Shown here: piece after piece, positions 24,931-39,268 of the stretch
Layout of the letters: the number at the start of each line of letters is the position of its first letter
Position numbering within the stretch: the first letter of the stretch is position 1
Assembly: GCF_964340395.1 (NCBI RefSeq)
Contig: NC_135554.1
Location: 28,076,592-28,140,591, forward strand
DNA from: Glandiceps talaboti
Taxonomy: Eukaryota > Hemichordata > Enteropneusta > Spengelidae
Direction: 5' to 3'
DNA: 64,000 bases
Program-made: the position numbers and the translations under genes
The notes under the pieces: model-generated
The model's database searches: none
What the model was told of the DNA's origin: nothing
What the model saw: only the letters and a program-made list of their open reading frames with translations

Positions 24931-27900
24931 TCACTACTGTATCAGTTACACCATACCATAGTGAACATTTTACAACACATGCAAATACATGCACTTTTCT
25001 TTACACAATTTAAATTAGCCTTTAACAGCAAAGAAACGCGGTTCCGAGCAATTTTTTAACAACATAAATAATTCTTTACTTATTTAAATATTAAAGCCAT
25101 TAACTGAGACCTGAGAATAACAATAAATTGAACGCCTGGTCTGACCATGTCATAACTTATTGCTTTACTGGACAACATGCCCTGCAGGCGTGACTAGAGT
25201 TTTAAGAGAATTTTTGCTGTGTTATTATTGTATATCTTTACTTTTATCTTTGAAGCAACTGCTAGGTCATATCACAGAACATTCCAGTAACGGTCTAATG
25301 AAGGCTGAGGTAGTCTGTTTTGGGTGATAATGGCGGGGGATTGATATGCAAATTATTTCCATTTCGTGAAGCGTTTCCGTGCCAATCGTCAAGCACTGAG
25401 GGAGCATTGATCACTTTAATAGTACAGTAATCACTTAGTTGCTGTAATCACTAAATGAGATAACGTTTCCGGCGAATTTTACCGTTGCTATATATCCCAT
25501 CATGCCCACACTTATTGCGAAACTACATCATCGTTATTACAATCACTCATAAATAAATCGCCAAGTAATCAATAATTTGTGTATCCACACATGCGCAGTG
25601 GACATCTTAATGTGTACGAGTCTCATTGCCTTGTTCAAAATCTCTCACATGGATTTGGCGCTCTGCCTTGAGGTGTGCAGTATTCGCAGTGCGCAAACGC
25701 AAATCACTAACGATGACAGTGACGGTCCGATATTACAGAGGTGTACCTTTTAATTTCGCTCACGTGCTGACCTTAAAAGCTGTCTAGGCAAATTAAACTG
25801 TTCGTACTGACAAACGGAAACTATTTGGTGGAAAATTGCACAGAGAAGGAGTGAACGTTGCGTGTTTATCTATCGACCTTGCCACAGTGTGAGCTGCATA
25901 TCCCTTCATTCATTCATTCAAAGATCTAGTATTGGGAGAGTGACTGGCAGTGACATCGCGGTTTTCTACAGCGTTGAACCAACGTGAAGTACAAACGTTG
26001 CGGTATAATATAACACAACAACCATCTGACATCGAAACTATAAAAAAAAAATTGCGTACCGAGGATTATCATCGGAAAGACGTGTGTGTGTGTTCCTTCA
26101 GATATTTCTTTGTTAACAGCACGCATACAATGTCAACACACTAAAGTACGTCGTTCTTTATTTGACGATAATTGCAGTATATTCCATAATATCCTTATCG
26201 TCTCGAGAGTACGACCCACTGGTTATATAGAGTGCTAGGGATAGGAGAGGAGGCGACAGAGCGTGATAACGTCCGCTTTACTCACAGCCACCACATTAAA
26301 CAGACGTTTGGCATTGAACGAAAACTGGGAGTACAAGATTACAGAGAAAGGGAAATTCACTGAAAACTATCGTATGAACCAGATTCGTCCATTTATTGTT
26401 GGATTTCTCAATAGTTTTACATCACTCGGGAAAAATATACCCTATATAACTATTTCGAGCGTTCTCTTTCAAATTATGGCAGCGATGTATCGATCTATCA
26501 ACACGCTTCTTCGTCAGTAGGAAGCATCCCTTCCTACTTTCCAATACCTTTTTTTACATTTATCGATAAAAAAGATATATTTCCCAAGAAAAAATAGTTT
26601 TGATTTGAGTGAAGCCAGTCTCCTTACTAACTGGATTTCCGTCTAATCGGACGTAAGCTTTTGAGTCGAGGCAGTGAATTACTTCATCTGAAGCCTCGTG
26701 CTATACTCACATGCAAGGCTTTGCGGCTGAATTATTCAGTAGTTATTCCGACTGTATAATTGTAAGGAAAACACAAAGCCACTCTACGAAGGCAAGTCGT
26801 ACACAGGTAGTGTTTCTTCGCCCCATCAACAACGGGGATTGCGCTGACATATCACGACATAATCCTTTCCATATCATAGTGAACCTGGTTGCAGACAATG
26901 GCAGCGGGGTCGAGGCGGACTGGTGTGGTGTCACGGGACAACGGCTTGGACATCTGGCAACCGAGAGACAAGGTAAAATTTAAAGAATTCTCTTGAAAAA
27001 GAGTTCACGTTTGTATAGGAAAACCCATCAAGGGCCTAAATCATATTCAGGCGATTTCTCAGGTTTTAATTACACATTAACAGCACATACACAAATAGCG
27101 TTCGTTGGGAGGACATTTCGTTCGACCGATGTTTTAGCTCATTGCTTTTTCGTGTTTCTTTTCTGTTCACAATATACGAACATCCCATTAGCAGTAGAGT
27201 CAACATTGGGCGTGTTTTAAACGGGTCACTCTGTATTGATCAGTATTTCAATGATAGTGGGACATGTTTTGGTAGAGTAACATGGGAAATCACTGTTGCT
27301 AAGGGGAAAATAGCATATTCTCTTTGAATGTTGCAGTTCACCGTCGTAATGGTGTACTTCACCGGTGTGATCATGCCCTAAAGACCCTGCGGCTGCCCAT
27401 TACATTTTGTCGCTTTGTCTGAGTAGACATCGTAGTCGAACCGTGTATTTCTGGTACATTTTGTCTGCCATACGCAATAGCTATACCGGTGGTTTTTTTG
27501 TGTGGGAATCTTCCCGTTTATATCTCCTCTTTAAAATTAAAATATTCAAGCTATCGATTTTCAAGTTTTTTTACTCAAAATGTGTCATTTTAACAGTAAT
27601 ATGGTGAATTATAAATTTTATTATCATATTGACACTTATCGTCGACTCCGGTATCTTTGATTTACTTCCTATATATATCTGAGAACAATCAGATATATAA
27701 CAGTGGCTTAACTTGTTTCTATTTGGTGGATTAAGTAAAAACAGATACATACAGGCGTGTTTCTTTTGAAAGCAAACTCTAATTCTAAGATTATGCTAAG
27801 ATTTTTTAAATTGGTTTGCTGATTTTTTCCACACCTCAAACAATGCATACTGTACCACAATGACAGGGAAGCATTAAAATATAAACGGGTACTACCTACT

Positions 27901-27954
27901 TGAAACAATTCACATAATTAGTACTGTACATGTGATACTAGAATAGCTCTCCCT
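24931..27954. other. Single-copy DNA with a few CpG-richer patches
   Basis: The stretch 25600-26980 is less AT-rich than its surroundings and holds a possible first coding exon at 26898-26972 (see findings). Other open frames (60-90 codons) are not recognisable. Confidence 0.4.
27672..27699. repeat. Short perfect hairpin
   Basis: Perfect 11-bp arms tatatatctga and tcagatatata around a six-base loop. Confidence 0.6.
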
Positions 27955-28143
<189 letters not shown>

Positions 28144-28928
28144 TATACTTCGACAACACAAGAAATCGAAAGAACGGAACTCAATTCCTTCTCACAGTAC
28201 TCTGAAAGGAGTTCACTTCACAGGTTGATTTGTTGTCGTAATGAATCCTCGGAGCCACGTTTCAATGTATTACCACTTTGAGGACACAGTCCAATCAATA
28301 CACCAAGCTCTGCTATGTACGCCTGGCATGGTTCTACTATTTTTTCCTCTTTTCTATTCTCTCTATATAATGAAGTATGAATTCAACCGAAATCACGTCT
28401 CAGCCACCACTATGGGGTCGAGTTGAGAGATGAATTTTTCATTGGTTCCTTTCATCTCTCGATCCTATTTAATACGGAGCATAAGCACGGCCGACTTTGT
28501 CGTTAATAGAACGAATCGCGTCTGTCAATCCACAGCGACTGGCTTTTATTGATCGCCCAACCATAATGCATACATTACGTGCAACGCAAATATCATCGTT
28601 TCTGCGTAAATTTAAGGACAACCTGACGAAATTTTATGTTTGCCATATATCTTGATGATTGCATGTGAGATACAGATCAGATTGATAATATTTGCATCGT
28701 GAGGATTGTCTCTTGAGTATGGACACCTCTATCACGTATGCAAACATGATACATTTGATGATCCACAGGGGACAACTTTCCATCATCTTTTTTTCTCAAA
28801 CACTTTGAGTCCCTGCTCAACAATAAATCTTATATAAATGGCGATAAAAGTAACCCCAAACCAATACATAAGTTTAAACGCATACTGATCATATGATTGT
28901 AAAAGAAATGGCAATAATCTCAACTTTG

Positions 28929-28930
<2 letters not shown>

Positions 28931-28981
<51 letters not shown>
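28931..28981 (+). repeat. 51-nt poly(A) tract
   Basis: Uninterrupted A run. It could be the tail of a retrocopy, but no recognisable element or target-site duplication was found beside it. Confidence 0.9.
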
Positions 28982-28983
<2 letters not shown>

Positions 28984-29542
28984 TGCCGTTAAATGCCCAC
29001 AGTAAATCCATAGGACAGGTAGTGTAATATGTAACCTTCAGTGAGTTTATGGTTTTGTCATTTTGTCATTTTAAAACGTGCAGTAATAGGGACCTATTGA
29101 AAACTGAATATTAATAAGCTACAAGAAGAGCTTAAGTTCATATTTAATAGGGTTGATACATTTCACACTATATCTTCACATTTACGACAAGTAACTTGTC
29201 GTTGCAGTACAAACATATAAATTAGCGACGTAATAACACCGATCAAAGTATACAATATCTATGTTAATATATCAGGTATCTTTGTTTGTGAAAGGTTATC
29301 TTAACATAATTGCGACCACTAGATATTTTCATCCAAAAATGATAAATCGTGCCTTAAAACCAGGCTGAATGTATTAATCCTTGTGTAGCTGGAGGGTAAG
29401 TTACCCTTAATTGTCTTTACAGCAATGGAAAAATATAACTTATGTCCTCCCATTTCACACATACACATGCCCATTAGGCAATAATTTTGAAACCATTACG
29501 GGACAATTCATATTTTGACCACTCCCACATTAGAATGGCTCA

Positions 29543-29759
<217 letters not shown>

Positions 29760-30456
29760 AAATTTTCATTGGCCACACCAACCTGACGGTAAATCTGTTA
29801 TTCCGTTCAACTCTGATTACAATAAAAATCAATATTTTGTTCAATTTCGCACACACCATTGCACATATGATGATGAAATCAAATCGCACAACAAACAAAC
29901 AAACGTTTCCACCTGTCTGTATACATCTGTGTTCATTTTTCTTCGTCACGTCATTGTATAGAGTCGATTATGGACATTACGCAGCGTTATGTAGTTACCG
30001 TATCAGCGTATCCCAGATACACGAAACAAGATCAAATAAATTGTGTGTGGGTAAAATTATTGTTTAAATGAGTTGCTATGAATTGAGTAGAACAGCAATG
30101 TGAGATAACAATTGACTATCTGATACATGGTGTAAAGCAATACTAGAAATACAAAATACTACACGATTCCCTTTCACTTAAAATAGTAGGCTCGAAAAGA
30201 TGATCACTAGGTACGGGAAACTAAATATTTTAGGTGTGTTGCTAGAAAGCCAACATGTTGACCGAGTCAATTTTACAACAGGTTTGACTGCTGTTCCAAG
30301 TAGGAAAGAAATGATTGAAAAGAGGCTGAAATGGATAGTAAATGACGCCTTCAATAGAGTGTGAAAGGTGTACAAACAATGAAAACACAACCATTTATTC
30401 ATGATCCAGATATGATGTCTACGTCATTGCCGGTTTCAACACGTTTTGTACTGAAA

Positions 30457-30524
<68 letters not shown>

Positions 30525-30719
30525 TACATACATACATACATACATACATGAATGCACTACACTAAACTAAACTACAATGCACTACACTACACTACATTAC
30601 ACTACACTGCACTGCACTACACTACACTGCACTGCACTACACTACACTACACTACACTGCATTACACTACACTACACTACGCTACACTACACTACACTAC
30701 ACTACACTACACTGTACTA
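30457..30719. repeat. (CA)n-(TACA)n-(CTACA)n compound array
   Basis: CA to about 30520, TACA to 30549, then CACTA pentamers with ACTGC variants to 30719. Decayed copies of the same A/C/T-rich motifs continue to about 30870. Confidence 0.9.
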
Positions 30720-30869
30720 CAGAAAGTAATGGCACCTATTACACGTAACGTAAGTCAATGTATCTGAATAACACACGATATATAATACAGTACAATACAG
30801 TACTGTACAAAATGTCACTGTACCACACATCCACCACGTCACATTACAACGTAACACAATACAAAACAA

Positions 30870-33800
30870 CTAATACATAAATAATATGAGTTAGTAACAT
30901 ACAGAACATAAAATATCACAGAATGAATTCAATTCTTTCTAAAGATCTCATTTTGTAGAGCCCGACATCGAAAATTGCATTTCCCTGACTCAAACTGTCA
31001 TAATAGATAATGAATTCCGCTCACGATTGATGGCCTCGACGCCAGCTTTATACTACACCGTGTACTCAAACCTTGCTTCAACATATGCCCCACAACTATG
31101 ACCTCTGACCCCCGAGTCCAACGCAGGGGAATACACATACACAGAATATACATCACTCTATGTTCTGGAATCTAGTACATAATAATATCAACGTTGGGAA
31201 TATGTATTGTGCATTCAGTACGTACGTTCTAAATAATTCATTGTGCAAGGCATAGAAGAAGGAGGAGTACTGCTAACTGCCAGGCCCTGTCAAGATAAAT
31301 CCCAGTCTAAAAGCAATCATAAAAGTTTCATAGTGCACTCACAGAGACCGTCGAAATTGTATCTTAAGGGATAGGTTGGATCACTTAATCAGGATTTCGT
31401 AAATTTGGAATATCAAACAGACCCGTCAACATTGAAGCGTTGGAATTGGTGCCCTAAAGGCATACTATTGTTCAGTGCAGATTGAAAGGGGAAGACAACA
31501 TGCAAATATAACGGCATTGCATCTACACATACAATCAGCAGTGCTACTGATATGTCAGTCGAAGGCATTGCAATTTATTATCCACAGCGCGTAAGTTATA
31601 TCAGTAAGACGTGCAGGACATTGAGAAAAGCTTGACTGTGTTTTCGATAAATATCATTTCATTTGGATGTATACATTAAAAGTACAATAGAAATTCTCAG
31701 TAGGCAGTATACGCAATTCCATGGTTAATTGGTGACCAGATAACGCTATACTTGTAAATCATACATCGGAGCGTTCATGTTAAGAATGAAATGCCTGCCT
31801 TCCGCTTGAGAAGAAATTCGAAATGAAATAAATGGAGACATCGTGAAATGTGACGTCAGACCACAGTTACTTAATATATCGGTCTAATGTGGCGAGAACA
31901 AGTTGTGCTGGGATAATTTATTTAGTGGGTTCAATTAACACAGTGCATGTCATTTCTTCAAGAGAGGGGATTTGCTAAAGGCAATTTGTTTGCAAATATC
32001 ATACAACCTTGCAAATTGTAATGGCCTTATTTTGTAGTTTTCAATGATGTTCTGCCGCTAAAATGGAAAAACTAGTAAATTACGGAGAATGTGTTTGTCA
32101 GTACACGTTTCTTTACGCAATTGGTTGATTCATAAGGATAGGAGAGTATTTTTTCAGAAGAGCCGATATCAACTAGAAAGGGTACAATCCATCAAGACAC
32201 TGTTCTACATGTTGAGAATTTGCATTATATACATATTGCCTCCTTTTATCGTGGGTGTGTCGGTTTGCTCAGGATTTATCTCTTGCATACCACGGCTTTC
32301 AATTTCCCACTAAAAAAAATGAACCCATTTCTCACCTTTCTGTAACTTTTTGAGTACACAGTCGGTAACTGAGGCTCATAGTAATAAATAGACATACGTA
32401 ATTCAAACCAAATCTTATTTAGCAACACTGAAGCTTACAGATCGGCTTAAACATAATCACGATGTGATCATCAGAGGTACTTGAGTATACAAGTGGACTT
32501 CACGTTGGTAACTGCAAATGTAGTGTTTTCCGAATTTGTTGGTAACCCCCAAAAATGTGCCATTAATGTCACTTCAGATTACATGGCGAATACTCTACTA
32601 ATCACCAGCACCCATACAGGTACAGGCTGTGCCTCTTTATGTACTTCACACATTCATTTTGATTGACATTAAAGAAAGCTTGCCTATCGTTGAACTGATA
32701 CTAATACCTTGATCTTTAAAATATCGTAGATTCTTATAAACATGTAACTTTAAAATTTAGCCAAGTATTGCATTAAAAGTGGCGTTCACATTGCCATACG
32801 TGGGTTATTGGCGTAAAAGGAGTTGAGTCTAGTAGGTTTGTCTGTGGTGTGTGATTAGGGTAGACGTATTTCAATTCATCTTTGATATGTCGTGAATTTA
32901 ATATCTAGTACTAATACTGCCAAATGAACCATTCTTTATACTGTCAGAGCAATCCTAAACGAGCAAATATCCGAGATATCCCCGACTGCACTTAGTATCA
33001 AATGAATGTCTCTTGGTCCAATTTAAATCTGAGACTAATCTACCATTATGACAAAAAAGACTGATTTATTGGATGTCAGACGGTGAAATAAAAGTAGGCA
33101 AGTCAAAGCAAGATATAGAGCAGCTTGGCCAGTCTAGTAACAGTGATGTCGTCAAAACATTCGAACCCAAATATGGCATTGCATCATTCGTCGAAATGCG
33201 ACTGCGCAGATCCTCCCTCAGCTTTTATCCTTCGACTGTATGTAGCAATTATGAAATTGTTAATTCTTTGTAGCAGTTTAATAATAGGCATGATATGAAG
33301 ACTGGATCGATAGATATTCAGTGTCAAAGTAAACATCGTTGTCAAGGCAGCCAAAGATGACAGGTATCCCTTATCAACCAGGTATGCAAATTTGTGCACA
33401 ATCTCCATAACGTTTTAGCCAACCATAATCGTTGATCTATTTAATGCCACCTAGACTCTCTTCATCCAATCCAGTAATCTCTGTGTTGTGCATCCAGAAT
33501 AGATAATAGTTGCTATGTGTTCAGTTCTGCACTCCCTCGTTAATCATCGTCTGTGGAGCTATCTTGAAATGATTCCATATGCAAGAAGCGATCATCTTGT
33601 TAAACCTTAGCCCAGTACATTCATGCAAATACAACCCAGGTCATACACTGGTCATTAGTCAGTCTATGCACAGATATGAATATAAAAAAGTAGAATGGCA
33701 ACATCCCTCACCCTCGTCAACCCACCTTCCCCATTCATTCCATTTCTACCAACTATTATAAGGATAAAAGATTTGTCTTTGAATGTATCGGTAACACTGT

Positions 33801-35757
33801 ATGAATGACTACTTTAACAACTAGGTATATCTCTCGACTGTACAGGAGAAACAGATCGCCAGTATATTTAAGCAGTTTCTCTGTCACATATTATACGCTA
33901 TCATGGATATATACAAAGGACATCGAACCCAGTATATATGTCGAGCAAGAAAAAACGAATCAAAGTTAGCAAATGATACACATTGTGAAAAAATAATGAA
34001 AACAATTTTAATTTCAATACGATACAGCGACAGACGCTTCCGTGAATACTCATTAGTTTCGCGAGTATAGCTACAAAAAAAAACACGTAGAAAACAACGA
34101 CTTGGATGCGAAGGCCATGATTTGCTAACGGTTTCCATTGACTAGCTAGCTGCTTGTTTCCATCTTCCCCGAGGCGTGATCAGTATTCTTGACTTATAAG
34201 ACTATGACTCAATCTGAACAAATCGTCTGCTGCGATGCATGACTTTTAACAATAAAATTCGGCGGACAAGATTAACCATACTCTATCCCTACGTATAGTT
34301 ACTGTTATATTTTATTCATTTCACGGGTTTTATTTCCACTCGACTGCACAATTGCCGCATTCAAGCAAACAACAATGAAATTGGTAAAATATTTTCCATA
34401 GCGAAAATCATGGTTGAGTGAATACGGCTTTTATTGGCAAGACGAGAAAGTGGAATCGTCATGTTGAATTAACCTGCAGTCGAGTAATAGTGAATGGCAT
34501 ATACGCTATTATGTAAAATACCTCCTGATTTGCTTGATGTAGCATTCCAAATTGAAAATAGCCAATCAGAACAATCCATGTATTACGTACAAGCGAAACT
34601 AGCCATTTCCTTGACTGCAAGATGGTATGTCGTGTGAATTAAATGAATATAGATATATACAGTCTGATTATTGTACATAATGGAATTTGAACTAAATCCC
34701 CTCCGTGTAACATAAAGCACTTACTATAAGCAGTTCAGGATGTCTTTTTTAGATTTGAAAATACCATGGCATAACATCATTTCGCTGAAGATGTAATCTT
34801 GTTCAGTAGGTAGATTTTGTCATCTCATTAATAGACAGCCTGACATTCTCACCATTTCAGTTGACATGTTTGGAAAGTGATAGGTTAATAGAGATAACCA
34901 AAAACTGTGCTTCTGAACTTTAAATATGTAATTAATAGATGAGACGATATCCAAATGATGATATAAGTTCCATATAGATACGTCCCACGTAAAATTAGAT
35001 TGAAGACAGAATGAAAGCAAGTCCCACTTGTTAACTTTAGTGTATATATGTATAGAGTAGGTGGAACCCTAGAATAGGAAAATAAACATTTTTTTTGGAT
35101 AAACTGCTAAATAAATGTTACTGGGTCGTCTTTCAGTTGTTGTGATTGACAAGAGTGTACTCTGAATAAAAGGTAATTGGCATGGCTATTGTACATGTCC
35201 TCTGGGCTATACATCTAGACCTGTATATCAGCTGAACGATTGATGGATACATAAACCAAGTGACACGTAAGTTTGAGTGGGGTGTATCAATTATTATTTA
35301 TGCCTAGCATTTTACCCTAAAGTCACATTCTATTCATCTGAAAGTCACCAATATTTTGAGTTGTTCATACTGATGTGAAAATAGATTTTATATAATAAAA
35401 AGGGATTTTTTTCCTAAATCAAGTTTCCAAATATGGTGTGATTTTATAAACTGTATATTTATGTTGGTAAAATCTTGCTGAATGACACAAGCTTATAAGC
35501 TGAAAATTTGCTGAATGTTGAAAATGCTAACAAGACAATTAACGGACAAACACAAGGTGATGAGAGTTTTGATACCTTTGCAATCTGACATTTGCTATTT
35601 AAAGGTCACAATATCTACTAATTAGGTGCACAATCACTTAGTGCTATCTCATATCACTCGCTAAAATGAAATGTTACACTCACTCTACTGAGCTCCCCAG
35701 AGCTTGTGAAAAAAAAATAATATCAATTTATTTTTATTAACATGCAAATATACACAC

Positions 35758-35760
<3 letters not shown>
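30870..35760. other. Single-copy AT-rich DNA, no gene seen
   Basis: No repeat array, splice-bounded coding stretch or RNA gene was recognised on either strand. Confidence 0.5.
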
Positions 35761-35816
<56 letters not shown>

Positions 35817-35820
35817 TACA

Positions 35821-35851
<31 letters not shown>
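35761..35851. repeat. (AC)n then (ATAC)n microsatellite
   Basis: About 25 AC units followed by about 10 ATAC units. Confidence 0.95.
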
Positions 35852-35852
<1 letters not shown>

Positions 35853-36104
35853 CACACGTTTCAATGGTATGTGTATATTTCAAATAAGTAACTACGAAGA
35901 CCACGTGACTTCCCGTGAAAAGGAAATTTCAATGTGCTTTTCTTTAGAAATGTTATATTGTGTTTCCTTAACCCTCGGCTATCGGCTTTGTGTTGACCAT
36001 ATTAAAGTTATGGTACGGTTACCTGAATTTTCGCAGGTGCGATATAATATGACACAGCCTTTTTCATATTTCCGAGTCCAATTTTAAATATATAAATGCA
36101 TGAC

Positions 36105-36185
36105 ATGTATGTATGTATGTATGTATGTATGTATGTATGTATGTATGTATGTATGTATGTATGTATGTATGTATGTATGTATGTA

Positions 36186-36216
<31 letters not shown>

Positions 36217-36261
36217 ATGTATGTATGTATGTATGTATGTATGTATGTATGTATGTATGTA
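36105..36261. repeat. (ATGT)n microsatellite with a central (GT)n
   Basis: ATGT tetramers interrupted at about 36187-36200 by GT dinucleotides. Confidence 0.95.
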
Positions 36262-36759
36262 TACACGTATTATTATGTTCGATTAGATATATAATTAATT
36301 TTGTATTTGAAAAAGTAACTCACGAGTAATATAGAACTTGCAAACCTCATTATAGCAAACCATGTACTTTGGGTATAAGTTATAAAAATGAATTAATTTT
36401 TCATACGTCTTTAATATCGGTTTGAAAAGGAGTCATGGTATACATAACAGATGTACGTTATATTGACACGATTGTTCGACCGTAGCTATAGTGACAAAAT
36501 GGTCAAGATCGCACGGATACACCTGTCGAGTGCAGTTCAGTACGACATTATATGCAGCAAGATTGGTGTTCAAAATAGTCGAAGTTGAAAAGTGGGAAAC
36601 ACTCGTATTTAAAATTAATTTCAAAGTTAAGATTACAATTTTGTAGACAGCCTTAACGAATAAAAGTTCAGATAACACAACATTTAACATACATTCAGGT
36701 TAGAATAATGTTGTTGAAACTATTATTCACCGAACTGTATCACTGTTTGAACAGTGCAA

Positions 36760-37075
36760 ATGTCAAGTGTCCTTTCTTACTATCAGCCGGACAGGACGAC
36801 TGTTTAGACTGTTTAGACTTGCTATTTCTGACAAAATGAAAGTATGAAACTGCACAAAAGAAGAATTAGAGTGTCTCTTCTTACCATAAACTGGACATGA
36901 CTATTTCTACGCGCTAATTCCGAAACATTGAAACTATAAACTCTTTTTACTATCACCCAGCTTTACAGGACTATTTCTACGCACTATTTGCGAAACATTA
37001 TTTGCAAATGTTAGTGAAACTGTCAAAAAATGTATGCATTCCTTCTTACTATAAGGTGGACAGTAGTATTTTGAA
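36760..37075. repeat. Diverged tandem repeat, about 4 irregular copies
   Basis: Blocks like ttcttactat ... ggacaggactatttctacgc ... cgaaacattgaaact recur at about 36763, 36880, 36943 and 37044 with many indels. It looks like an old decayed minisatellite. Confidence 0.6.
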
Positions 37076-37552
37076 TGTCACCTTGATGCTACTTCTAAGC
37101 AGGGGGATGAAGCTATCACTGATGACGTCACCATTTAACGATCTTGATTACAATCACCTGCACTATGAGATTTGTGAACATCTGAGGTGATAGCAAACAT
37201 GTAAATACAGAGTCCAAAGACACAGAATATGCTACTAGGACATGTACAAGGATACTGATTATCATCAATGAATTATATACACATTATTATACAAAGTGAA
37301 CGTGTACTTAGTGAAAACAGCAATAAAAGGCAATTACAAAATTTACCTGATTTTTTTTTCTGGTAGTAAAAGGATCAGCCATGTTTTGTCAAAAAGTGCA
37401 TATTATTCCATCTGAAATATTATATACCACGTACTCATAGCAGCTCGTCGGTATCGACACTATAAATTAGCAGTAATAATTCAAAACATACAAACTGTTC
37501 AGTCAGAACAAATGAATAGAGTTCTATAATGTTACATTTTTGGTAAAGTGTA

Positions 37553-37554
<2 letters not shown>

Positions 37555-37630
<76 letters not shown>

Positions 37631-37690
37631 CTTATGTCTGTCTGTCCTTATGTCTGTCTATTCGTCTGTCTACCTATCCGTCCATCTGTG
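37555..37690. repeat. (TGTC)n microsatellite with decayed end
   Basis: Pure TGTC to about 37630 followed by CTTA- and CTAT-containing variants. Confidence 0.9.
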
Positions 37691-38746
37691 TCAAAGACTT
37701 ATTGCCATAACCGTTGTACCAATATCTTTATTGGTATTTCTTGGGGAGGTTACTGTGGGTTTTTAACTGTGAATTTAAGTTCAAACGAGGGTTTAAAGTC
37801 TGCCTCTTAAGTAAACCATTAGTATAGTAAAGAAATGTATGGTATCGTAGTAACCATACGCTTAAGGTTGAGTTCACTCCATATGACTACATATAATTCT
37901 GACAATCCTTTGTATTTTAATCATTCTATAGCTATTTTTAATACTAATAGTTCCGATTTCAAGTTGTACACCAGTCAATTAGCTGCATTTTTTCAAAACA
38001 GAAACCTGGTAAAAGGAAAAATATACTTTTCATTTATATCATTGCTACCTTGCTTGACGATTCAGTTTCTTATAACAACGACTGATCTCCAATATCTTGG
38101 ATTCTAGAAGATTTGTAAATTCCCTGTTGATAATTGCTTGAAAGTTCCTTGTCTTAGAAACACATGTTTCGCTCGACCTATTTTCATGACACAGTGAGAA
38201 TTATTTCACCGTCTTTAATTTTTATCACATACGAACATAATCTTACTCAAAGAAGAGGACGCCTCTCTTCAGGGAAAACCTCAATCGTATATTTCTGATC
38301 TGATGACACAAATTTCAGGGGTTTTTAAACAAATATAATAATGCATAAGTTTCAGATTGTTTCGCGGCTGCCTAAGGTTTCTTCTCATAATGATCAGAGT
38401 TGGCCTCTGCGAGTCCAGGTCTTCCCCTTTCAAGAAAAACGATTTCCCTTGTGGTATTTAAAAAAAAATTTGAACCAACAATTTTCGCATTTGAAAATAT
38501 CATTAATGTGGTCGATTGATAAAATAAAGCCCTGTGACTGCAGAACCGTTAGGAATATAGAACAAAATATCACAGGAAGCAGCGATATACGAAAAACAGA
38601 AACAAAATCAATTTGCCCATAATTCTATTTTTTAGATTTTTTTTTGTCTTTGTGGGATGATGAGAGTGAGGGTGTAATACTCTTCAAAACGATGTGAACT
38701 ACTTCCTTATATTCGATATCAGAAATGTCTATTCAGATGATTATTA

Positions 38747-39268
38747 TCAAACCAAGGAACATACACCTGGATGAATGTATTAAACCAAGGAACACACACC
38801 TGGATGAATGTATCAAACCAAGGAACACACACCTGGATGAATGTATCAAACCAAGGAACACACACCTGGATGAATGTATCAAACCAAGGAACACACACCT
38901 GAATGAATGTATCAAACCAAGGAACACACACCTGAATGAATGTATCAAACCAAGGAACACACACCTGAATGAATGTATCAAACCAAGGAACACACACCTG
39001 GATGAATGTATCAAACCAAGGAACACACACCTGGATGAATGTATCAAACCAAGGAACACACACCTGAATGAATGTATCAAACCAAGGAACACACACCTGG
39101 ATGAATGTATCAAACCAAGGAACACACACCTGGATGAATGTATCAAACCAAGGAACACACACCTGGATGAATGTATCAAACCAAGGAACACACACCTGGA
39201 TCAAACCAAGGAACACACACCTGGATGAATGTATCAAACCAAGGAACACACACCTGGATGAATGTATT
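38747..39268. repeat. 33-bp minisatellite, about 16 copies
   Basis: Units contain tcaaaccaaggaacacacac followed by ctggatgaatgta or ctgaatgaatgta. The unit is 11 codons, so frames are open on both strands for up to 176 codons, one + frame reading IKPRNTHLDEC per unit. One copy near 39200 is shortened to about 25 bp, which shifts the frame. No start context, splice site or flanking coding sequence suggests a protein. Confidence 0.95.

Noticed and set aside
38719-39249. Open frames of 150-176 codons on both strands
   Set aside because: They are produced by the 33-bp repeat, whose length is a multiple of three; no flanking coding signal.
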